Positions 1 through 8,322 of a stretch of DNA of 64,000 nucleotides are shown here, one piece after another (the first letter of the stretch is position 1; every line of letters begins with the position of its first letter). The position numbers were made by a program, and so were the translations under genes. The notes under the pieces were generated by a model. The model saw only the letters and a program-made list of their open reading frames with translations, was not told the origin of the DNA and did no database searches. The stretch comes from Cinnamomum chago (lineage: Eukaryota; Streptophyta; Magnoliopsida; Laurales; Lauraceae), in assembly GCA_038049695.1 (NCBI GenBank), contig CP142452.1, forward strand, positions 107,269,001-107,333,000, read 5' to 3'.

Positions 1-862
1 TGAAATGTCCTTCTTTTCCACAATAATGACATTTTGTTTTGGACATATGAGAGAGAGTGCTAGAGAAAGAAGACTCACCTTTCACAAAAGTGTTGGTGAA
101 TTTAGGGTCATGTGAAATATGTTTATTAAAACCAAGACCCGTCCTATCTCCATGAGGTTTACCCAATTTAAATAATTTTTCAAGTCTTTCTTCACTTTGG
201 GTAAACTTGCACTCATACTTTTGTTTATATCCTTCAAGTTGAGTGACTTTGGTTATAAGGATTGAATTTTCATGTTTGACTTTTGAAAGTTCATTTTCAA
301 TTTCCTTATATTTGCTTAGCTCTTCATTGGCAAGTTTTAATTCAAGCTTTAGTTCATTAACAACATTAGATCCAAGCTCTTGGGCTTTTAACTTACTTTT
401 AATCAATTTGGATTCTAAATTGTTAAAGTCTTTGTCTTGCCTTTTTATATGATCTTTTAAATTTAAAATTTCTTTTTCAAGATCATCATAACTTATCTTA
501 ATTTCGTTTAGTTCATCTTTGATATTGGATAAGTTATTTAAAGAGATCATGAACTTAGAGTCTAGACATTTTATCACTTCTTCTTTCTCTCTAAGTTCAT
601 CTTTTGAAGAGACTAGCTCTTTGTTTAGTCTTTTTTATTCTTCTCTCAATTTCTTGTTTTTCTTATTAAGCTCTAGAGATAGAGTGTATAATTCTTCATA
701 GGCTTGTTGAAGATCATCATCATTTCCATCATATTCTTCTTCTTCATTTAAATCACATTGAGATTCTTTTAATTGAATGTTAGAATCTCCAATAGATGGA
801 AGAGTGAGAGATCTAGGAGAATCTACACAAAAGTCTAAACAATCTAGCTTAGTGGAATCCAT
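1..862 (-). pseudogene. Gag gene of minus-strand TR-family element C (one stop codon, cut by window edge)
   Basis: This is the N-terminal and middle part of a Gag protein. The window begins inside its CCHC zinc knuckle (CHYCGKEGH, near positions 2-30). The first in-frame ATG is at 860-862; a TTG lies slightly upstream at 875-877. The body is a Lys/Glu/Asn-rich coiled coil colinear with the TR2 Gag (31199-32731). A TAA at 635-637 interrupts the frame about 75 codons in. The rest reads in the same frame to the window edge with no other break noticed. The family role is the structural capsid or nucleocapsid protein of an LTR retrotransposon. The C-terminal part lies outside the window. Confidence 0.8.
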
Positions 863-964
863 ATCAAAAGAATTCAAACAAACACAAATCTAGGGTTATA
901 AACTCTAGGTTCTTACACCTAATCAAGAGTTCCAACTACTTGATCCTAAGAGATAGAGCACGAG

Positions 965-976
965 GCTCTGATACCA
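965..976 (-). other. Primer binding site of element C
   Basis: On the minus strand this reads TGGTATCAGAGC, the 12-base complement of the plant initiator-methionine tRNA 3' end used by many plant LTR elements. It is 2 bases from the LTR end at 979. It fixes C as a minus-strand element whose gag lies to the left. Confidence 0.9.
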
Positions 977-978
977 AT

Positions 979-1019
979 TGAAAGTCCTTGGATCCTACCC
1001 CTAGAGAGGGGGGGGGGGG
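979..1019 (-). repeat. 3' end of the 5' LTR of element C, cut by TR1
   Basis: This is the reverse complement of the TR LTR terminus (LTR end ...CTTTCA next to the primer site). After 41 bp it stops inside a run of 12 G (1008-1019), where the plus-strand TR1 LTR begins. The rest of this LTR should lie beyond the right edge of the window, after the end of TR1. Confidence 0.8.
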
Positions 1020-1055
1020 TGTTAGGAATTTTGTATTTGCAATTTGATGGATGCA

Positions 1056-1260
1056 CACTACACCAAAAATCGGAAATTGGAACGGAAAAGCGTTCCTAAT
1101 CCTTCCGTTCCTAATCCGTTAAAGTGTTCCAATTTCCGTTCCAATTTGGATTAGGAACGGTTGGTACCAAATTGGAACGGAAATTGGAACACTTTAACGG
1201 ATTAGGAACGGAAGGATTAGGAACGCTTTTCCGTTCCAATTTCCGATTTTTGGTGTAGTG
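1056..1260. mobile_element. CACTA-type miniature element, perfect fold-back
   Basis: The ends are CACTACACCAAAAA and TTTTTGGTGTAGTG, flanked by a 3-bp duplication GCA (1053-1055 and 1261-1263). The empty site is seen in the LTRs at about 29203 and 35260. The element is one inverted repeat: arms 1056-1149 and 1167-1260 (94 bp each) are perfect complements around a 17-base spacer. A CACTA-starting terminus plus a 3-bp duplication is the hallmark of En/Spm (CACTA) transposons. It has no coding capacity. Confidence 0.9.
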
Positions 1261-1797
1261 GCATTTGCACTTTAGCATCATTTGAATTCTCACACTTGCA
1301 TTGTTTTAGAAAACCTTGAAATCTAGTTTTATACATGCATAGCTTTTAAGATTTGGAAAAGTATTTGTTTTATGCATGTTTTGGTTCTAAACTTGGATGC
1401 ATTAGTTTTAGAACCCAAACTCTTTTGAAAACCTATTTCCTTGTGCATTACATTTGGAAAATCATCTTGTGAATTTAGGTTTGAGTCTTGCATACATTCT
1501 TCACAAAAAGAATCATTTTTGTATGCATTTTCATTTGAAAAGAGTTTTATCAAATCAAGCTAGCCTTTGGTTTTAAACTTTTGAATCATTTTAGGCTTTG
1601 GGTGTTTCATGTTTTTAAACATCTTAGAATGTCTTAAAACATGTATTCTAGCTTGGTTTAGTGGCCCAAAAATCCCCCCAAAGAAATACCTTCAAATATG
1701 CAAATTTTGGGAATTTTGGTCCCAGGCCAGAAACGCAGTGTTCCAGGTCGACCGAGCCTGGCCTAGGTCGACCGAGAACACTACCGTTGGCCATTTT

Positions 1798-1898
1798 TCC
1801 AACGGTCAGAAAACTAGCCGTTGTGTGGTCTAGGTCGACCGAGACCCCTTCCTGGTCGACCGAGAGACTAGCCGTTGGACTGTTTTGTGCTATAAAGT
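1798..1898 (+). promoter_or_regulatory. TR1 LTR promoter block: AACGG (MSA-type) sites and TATA box
   Basis: TCCAACGGTCA at 1798-1808 and, reversed, TAGCCGTTGGA at 1869-1879 both fit the mitosis-specific activator consensus YCYAACGGYYA exactly. A weaker copy (CACAACGGCTA, reversed) lies at about 1814-1824. TATAAAGT at 1891-1898 follows about 12 bp after the last site. The same order recurs in the LTRs at 29761-29859 and 35816-35916. Confidence 0.6.
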
Positions 1899-2980
1899 CC
1901 ATTCATTTCCAACCTTTTTCAAGGCTTGACACATGAACTTTTGAGAGCATTTTGGAGCCAAAGAAAGGGGAAGAAGTTGGAAAGGCTAGAGGGCCATTTG
2001 GAAATCAAATGCTTGAGATTTAAAAAGGTAGACCTTACTTATCATTTTGATTTCCATTAAAATTAGAATCTATGCATGTTAAATCTTTGTATTTTGTTTT
2101 ATGCATGATTTCTAGTTTTTAAAGAGTTGTTTTGCAAACTTTTTATCATCTTTGGAATATTAAGAATAGTTTGCAAACTCTCTTGACTAATTCACATGTT
2201 CTTAGACTTTTATATTCATACAACTTGTTTAACTCATTTCTTCAAAGTTGTTTGAATCTTTTATGTGATTAGTCTTATCTTCAATCATCATTTTATAAGC
2301 CTTGATTTTAAAATGCATCATGCATTCATTTAAGAGCTTCCTTGTTGAAATTGATTGAAGAAACACATTCATACACTTGTGCACACACTTTAACTTGTTT
2401 TGGTGTATGTTTGTAATTTGTTATTCACTTTCACATTAGCCTATTTAAGAGGCAATTTCATTGAGCTTTAAATTGTATCTCTTAGAGTGATCTTTTGTGA
2501 AGACACTTTCTTTGCGAAATCTTTATCTTGTAAGGTTATTGCTTAGCCTAAGAAAAGCATCTTGTAAGGTTATTGCTTAGCCTAAGAAAAGCATTTTGTA
2601 AAGGTTATTGCTTAGCCTATAAAAGCACATTGAGAGGTTGTTGTTTAGCCTAGAAAAACAACATTGTAAGGGTGTTGACACCAAAAATGTCACTTTGCCT
2701 CTTCACACCAAAAGCTACATGGAGCCGCATCCTACCAAAAATAGGCAGGCGCCACTTCAAGCATCAGATCTTTTCAGAATCAAACAAAAACTGCAAGGTC
2801 ATTCAAAACAACCAAAAGAGAGGTACACATGAAGTTTCGGGCCATTCCGACATCATTTGGCCTAACTTCACTTCTCCAACAGCTAAGCAGCAGCTCCCGG
2901 CGGCGGACCACCCCGGGACCATGGCACCTAATTCAGAGCTTGCGGATCATCTCAAAATGACTCCAATAGGCTCCTCGTCG

Positions 2981-3457
2981 AATTTCAGGTCAATCGGACA
3001 TCGTTTGACCAGAAGTCAAAGCTCGGCATCTCTCTCGCAGGAGAAACAAAGGCAAGCGTTTGCATGACTCCAAACGGCTTCAAAACTCAAACGAAAGCCT
3101 ATGGTGGGTCTTATCTACTGATGAGGGAGTCACACGTCGAATTTCAAGTCAATCGGACATCGTTTGACCGAAAGTCAAAGCTCGGCATTTCCCTTGCGGT
3201 GAAAACAAAGGCAAGCGTTTGCATGGCCCCAAACGGCTTCAAAACTCAAACGAAAGCCTATGGTGGGTCTTAACTACTCATGAGGGAGTCACACGTCGAA
3301 TTTCAGGTCAATCGGACATCGTTTGACCGAAAGTCAAAGTTCGGCATTTCCCTCGCGGTGAAATCAAAGGCAAGCATTTGCATGACCCCAAACGGCTTCA
3401 AAACTCAAACAAAAACCCATGGTTGGTCTTATTTAATGCTCAAGAAGCTTCACCTCA
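2981..3457 (+). repeat. 159-bp tandem repeat in the E LTR U3 (three periods)
   Basis: The word AATTTCAGGTCAATCGGACA or its variants starts at 2981, 3140, 3299 and 3458, an exact 159-bp period. Degenerate partial units flank the array on both sides (about 2832 and 3458-3490). The same period appears in the other three E LTRs (for example 22745/22904 and 36615/36774). Its position upstream of the TATA box suggests enhancer-type repeats; that role is inferred. Confidence 0.9.
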
Positions 3458-4462
3458 AATTTCAGGTCATTCCGACATCGTTTGACCCTGTTTAAGCTTC
3501 TGGCGGAAAATCAGCAGTTTTGCGCTCGGCTTTTCCCGGAAAATCGGAAACTTTGCAAACCAATTTGCAAGGATTCTCATCATGTTTTTCAGAGGGAAAT
3601 CAAGCCAAAAATGTGGAGAAATGTCATAGAAAACAAACAAAAAAAATGGAAGCGAAAAACGACGAAAAACGGCCAGAAACGGGCCCCGGGAAGCAATTTT
3701 CCCCCCAGGGTCGCAGAGCCCCGCGACCCTGGGCCAGGCCTGCGACCCTGGGCCATGGTCGCCGGCGACCATGGGGCCGGCGACCCTGGGAGGCCCGGGG
3801 CGCCGATTTCGCCCCGGGACCCCCCGTTTCGTCCGTTTTCGCGAGACGAGTTGTTCTGTCCCTGTGATTTTTCCAGATTCAGACTTTTGAGGCTCCAAAT
3901 TCGCCAAGATCACAGGAATCCTTCCAAGAACTTCAAAAACTTCGTTGATCGCCAGCTGAACAACCAAAAAGTGCACTTTTTGCCCGCCCGATCGCGAAAT
4001 CGACTGGACAGATGCTGCCGGCCCGCTGGTATCAACCAATGTCTGAAACTACATGATCATCTGATGTTGATTTACATAAGGATCCATCGATGATCATCGC
4101 AAAGGGAATTCCAAGAGACGCAACATGGCCCGCGACTCTTCAGCTACCAAGGTGGCCACTTAGTGCAATCAATTGGCCCGTTTATGGCAAGTTAATGTGG
4201 TCATTAACCCATTATCTTGAACGGCCCAATCAGAAGCCTCCGTTCAGGAGTTACAAGTCCAAGCAATCATGGCATTCAAGCCATGAAACTCCTAACATAA
4301 TGGAGATTAAAGGCGATTAAATGCCCATGACTCTCCTCCGGCCAATGAAATCCAAGGGTCAGGAGTTACAAAACAAAAAACAATTAAACTTGTAACTCCT
4401 CCCTTAATGAGCTTTATTACCATAAAGGCTCATAAATCACTCCTAAAGGCTACCTAAAGGCC

Positions 4463-4470
4463 TATAAATA
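4463..4470 (+). promoter_or_regulatory. TATA box of the E1 5' LTR
   Basis: TATAAATA in the context CCTATAAATAGGAG is kept in all four E LTRs (24218-24225, 38106-38113, 60899-60906), even though the surrounding sequence differs between E1 and E2. Transcription would start about 30 bp downstream, making this the U3/R region. Confidence 0.75.
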
Positions 4471-5315
4471 GGAGTCCCCTCCAAGCATTCCAGAAATCAG
4501 AAGGATCCAGAAATTATCAGCAATTCCTGCTCTAGAAATCCAGAAGCTCAGAGAGAGAGAAACCTCTGTCGGAATTCCGCAGCAGCCTCCACTACAAGGT
4601 GACAAAAGTCCCTTGGGGGGGCACTCCCCCCCAAGGTCCTTTACCTTCTACTTCAACAAAAGTGGTTTAGACAGGGCTCTTCAGCCCGTCTACTCGGCTT
4701 TTTTTATTGAACATAAGACCTTCTCTCGGTCTTTGTTCTCTAAAAATCTGAGGATATAGCCAAGCCAAGCGAAATCAAGCATCCGACGTTCTCATTTGCA
4801 TGGATGATGGCGGAGTCCATACATGACTCGCGACCGTCAATCTAAACGGGTCCCTCCCACAATCTCCTGAAAAGTTAGATTCTTCCTTTCTCGCTTTTCA
4901 TTGTATTTTGTATTTTATTTTAAAGAGACAAAAAACCACAACTCTTGTCTTTCATTATTGATGAGAATTGTAAATCGGCTATAAACGCCACAAATCGGCT
5001 ATAAACGCCACAAATCGGCTATAAATGCCAAAAAAATTGCCTTTTACGGCAAAATAAAAAACTGTCTCTTTTCTTAAATATATATGCAATGGAAACTTGA
5101 AAAGAAGTTGATTTCCTTTTTTACTTGCGAAGATTGATCTCCGGATCATCACTTGCAATTCCAAGTAAAACAGAAAATCTGGCACACCCACCCAAACACC
5201 CAAAAGCGTTGATGCACGCTCCGCCCCCCGGGGGCGAAAGGATCGGACCAAACGGACTCCCACGTCCGCCGACTCCCGGTAGCGCCTCGGGGACGCTGGA
5301 GCGCGTTCCATCAAG

Positions 5316-5334
5316 TTAGCACACCCGGTGGGAC
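5316..5334 (+). other. Putative primer binding site of E1
   Basis: Two bases after the LTR end lies a tract ending CACACCCGGTGGGAC. The same tract lies 3 bases after the E2 5' LTR (38938-38955), where it begins TGG as a CCA-complementary primer site should. E1 has TAG at that point. I could not assign the tRNA from memory. Confidence 0.55.
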
Positions 5335-5793
5335 AACGTTTACTTGAGAACACCGGATGCTTGGAATTGAAATATTCGCATATTATATCTTTGCTTATGT
5401 TTCTTTTCCGATTTCCTTGGCTACTTTTTGGCTGGTGGCCTATGTTGGATTTCGCATGAGATGGGATTTTTGGAAATTTCAAATTCTTTCAATTTATTTC
5501 CATTCTGTCTCTTTTCAAAAAAAAAAGCAAACTTCTTTGCCTTGGATTCAAAATTGAGAAGTTTTAATCCTATCCTATCGTTCATCGCGCTTGCAGAAAT
5601 GTTGAGCCTGTTCGACTAAGGTTTTGGATCATTGGTTCTCTTTGATGAATTCATATAAAAAAAAAGAAAAAAAAAATTTTTCGTTTTGGATTCAAAATTG
5701 AGAAATTTTGACCCTATCCTATCGTTCATCGCGCTTGCAGAAATGTTGAGCCTGTTCGACTAAGGTTTTGGATCATTGTTTCTCTTCAATAAG

Positions 5794-5829
<36 letters not shown>

Positions 5830-6850
5830 AGAAAGACATAGACTGCTAAGGCCAAACCAACTGCGTTCTTTGATCTCGGTTGATTCAAGAAAAGCCTTGT
5901 CCAGAGTGTGGAGACAGCCTAACTGTTCGAGGCAAGGGTCCTCCAAACGGGTTCATTAAGTAATCCTACCCTTACCTGGGGGCAATTCTATCAATTCTGA
6001 TTTCATAAGACCGGGTTAGGAAGCCTATGTGCGCTCTCCTGTCTTTTAAATAAAAATTGTAAAAAAAAAAAAAACGTTTCAACAAAAAAAAAAGTTAAAA
6101 AAAAAAAAAAAAAAAAAAAATTCTTTTCAAAAAAAAAAAAACTTTTCAACAAAAAAAAAGTTTTTTTTTAAAAAAAAAAAAAAAAAAAAGCAAAAAAAAA
6201 AAGAAAAAAAAAAGTTTTCGTCATTTTTAGGTTCAGATCTGAGAAATTTTGGTCTCTTCCTTTCTGAGCACTGGCGCTCGCGATTATCCGCTGAGCCCGT
6301 GTTCAGATTGGAACATCATTTGCTCTCTTTGATGGACCTGATCTTGGCCCTTCAAAAAAAAAAAACTCTCGTCATTTTGGATTCGGATCCGAGAAATTAT
6401 GGTTCCTTCCAGAGTACTGGCGCTCGCGGAAATCGTTGAGCCCGTCTTTGGATACCATATGCTCTCCTTGACAAATCCATTTTGACATTTCAAAAACCAG
6501 AGGATCCCATCTCATGGATGCGATCACCAGCATTTGTGTCTAGCGGTGCTAGTACGCCCTTTCAGGGTCTACTGTATTCGCGACCGACACATTTGTAAAA
6601 CTCCAATCTTATATTCTTCTTATCTCGAGCAAGCTCTGCTTTGCGATAAGTCGAATTTAGGTTCACAATTGCTTCTAGCAGTCACTGGGACGCTCATTCT
6701 GAGCTGACCCTACCTGCGTTTAGAACAATTGTGCCCTCTATGGCTTTTTTTGCCGTCCTCATGTTGCTTGGGCTGGGCCATGTCCCCTTGAGTGACTTGA
6801 AAAGGTGAAACCATAGAATTTTCCATTGATGATCGCTATATTCTTGTGAT
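5335..6850 (+). repeat. E1 leader with A-tract-separated tandem units
   Basis: This is untranslated leader between primer site and gag. Related units built on 'attcaaaattgagaaattttg ... gcagaaatgttgagcc' start near 5544, 5691, 6228 and 6370. They are separated by long A runs (about 29 A near 5798-5827, and others at 6060-6210). A block at about 5828-6010 and another at 6480-6889 are shared with the E2 leader (41520-41700 and 42050-42447). No supported gene is present. The A runs may be unstable or partly assembly-dependent. Confidence 0.75.
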
Positions 6851-6876
6851 TACTAATGGATGTGGTCTTGTTTCAG
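6851..6876 (+). promoter_or_regulatory. Predicted 3' splice site of a leader intron before gag (E1)
   Basis: TACTAAT (6851-6857), a strong branch-point match, is followed after a T/G-rich stretch by TTTCAG (6871-6876), 13 bases before the gag ATG. The arrangement is identical in E2 (42402-42427). The donor site was not identified, so the intron is an inference. If it is real, the in-frame ATG at 6860 lies inside the intron and the ATG at 6890 is the true start. Confidence 0.45.
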
Positions 6877-6889
6877 AAGTTTACTAACA

Positions 6890-8322
6890 ATGGCAGCTTC
6901 CTTGACCATCACCTTCGACGAGAAAAAACACCAGCAGATGCTTCAACAGAAGCAGAATGTACGCACTCATAAGTGCACTGCTAGTGGCCACAGCGTCAAC
7001 ACCACCAACAATTCACCAAACTCCGGGTCGACCTCGACTCCCCGGACTATTTTCTTTGGGGCGTTGGGACCATTCCCACTTCCTGAAGAACAGGCTGCTC
7101 CCGCTAAAAAGCAAAAAATCGCCTCCCAATGTGTCACTGCCGTGACACCAAAGGCGACCCCCACGAAGCCTCAGCCCGCAAATATCCAGGTCCGTTCCAA
7201 GACTTGGTCCTCAGGGCCTTCACCAAAACAAAGGAGGTCCCGAGCATCTGCCAAGCCAGCATACCTGGCCCCGCTCAAAGAAAATCGGTTCTACCCTCTC
7301 TCTTACATGAAGGAGGAGAAAACCATCTCTGACCTGACTCCCAGGTCAATTCAGCATCAACCAACTTGTTCTTACAAGCCAAAAATCAAATCCCACATCA
7401 CCAGGCCTCCTCAAGCGTCTGCTAAGGCCTGCAAAACTGCAGTTCGACCCTTCATCTCTACAGGGGCCGAGCTTGCACAATTCAAAGCCTCGCTGCAACA
7501 GGCGGAGGACCGGGTCCGCATCCTATCCTTGCCTAACTACAAAGAAGATAAGCTCGGCTGCTGCGCCCGAGGGAGTACATCCTTCATCGTCAAGGCCCAG
7601 CCAGAGCTGACCGAAGCTCAACTCGCTCGTCGAGCACGCCGCCGCGCGACATACCGACAAAAAAGACTAGAGAAACAGAGGACTCAACCTCCTACACTCC
7701 AAGTCTCCCAAAAATGGGTTGAAAAAGAAAGACCCAACCAAGTTGCTGCTATCCATATGGTTGGCAAAACCAGAAGACGCCAGAAGTCAGCAACAAAAAT
7801 CCATGTCAGGCGTTCGGTGACCCGCAGCGTCTCCCGGACACGAAGACATAAAGAAAACTCTCCCGCTCCTTCAAGCCAAGGACATCGGAGTGATCACTCT
7901 TCGAGCTCTTCATCTAAAAGAATGAGCTCTAGCTCAGTCACCAAGACTATATCCTCTTTCGACTCTCGAAGAATGAACGTCTTGGTCACAAATGCCGAGC
8001 AACCTCCGCTACATGATGACGTAGCTGTACGCATCCAGCAGCTGGAACAAGGACAGCAGAGAATAGAGGCCCTAATGGAAAACCTCCTTCTCACTATTCA
8101 ACGTACGCCAAACAATGAAGCTCCTCCGAGCCATCAAGGCGACGAAGAAAATGCGGAAAATAGTGAGTCACGCGCCCTTACCAAAAAGGACGTTGACGAT
8201 ATCATCGCCAAAGCAAAAGAAGAGGATACGCTAAAGGAGCATGGGATCAAGCCACCATATCCCTTGTGGATGGACTCGGTCTCGTTCCCTACAAAATTCA
8301 AACATCCTACCCTCCAAACATA
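6890..8322 (+). pseudogene. E1 gag, N-terminal part (cut by solo LTR)
   Basis: The start is MAASLTITFDE at 6890, the same as the E2 start at 42448. This roughly 478-residue part is basic, Pro/Ser-rich and low in complexity, with Arg-rich and poly-Ser stretches. It ends in a short acidic or helical region just before the conserved retrotransposon-gag domain. The frame runs into the inserted TR solo LTR at 8323 and resumes after the duplicated ACATA at 10528. An N-terminal extension this long before the gag domain is unusual for plant gypsy elements; its function is unknown. Confidence 0.85.

Larger units (their letters stand above)
1020..2672 (+). repeat. TR1 5' LTR, first part
   Basis: It begins TGTTAGGAATTTTG, matching the starts of the LTRs at 29167 and 35224. 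A CACTA-type miniature element splits it at 1056-1260, and E1 interrupts it at 2672. It carries two CGGTCGACCG-like palindrome pairs, AACGG sites and a TATA box (1798-1898). Near its end (from about 2529) it has a tandem repeat built on the words TTATTGCTTAGCC and AAAAGCA, with a period of roughly 35-40 bp. E1 inserted within that repeat. Confidence 0.9.
2673..5313 (+). repeat. E1 5' LTR
   Basis: It pairs with 22437-25048. Inside are an exact 159-bp tandem repeat (2981-3457), a GC-rich palindromic block (about 3700-3805), a TATA box TATAAATA (4463-4470) and three copies of a 20-bp GGCTATAAACGCC-type repeat (about 4973-5030) where the 3' LTR has two. Long open frames on both strands in 3467-4093 and 4979-5482 are judged incidental. 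Confidence 0.95.

Noticed and set aside
3467-4093. Opposing 190-aa and 203-aa open frames in the E LTR
   Set aside because: They lie in the U3 across the GC-rich palindromic block, differ between the four LTR copies, and show no recognisable domain.
4979-5482. 167-aa minus-strand open frame across the E1 LTR end
   Set aside because: It spans the LTR boundary and changes length with the tandem unit number in the 3' LTR copy.
5954-5975. Possible donor splice site (TTAAGTAATCC) for the leader intron
   Set aside because: It is present in both elements but matches the consensus poorly; without transcript data I do not assign it.
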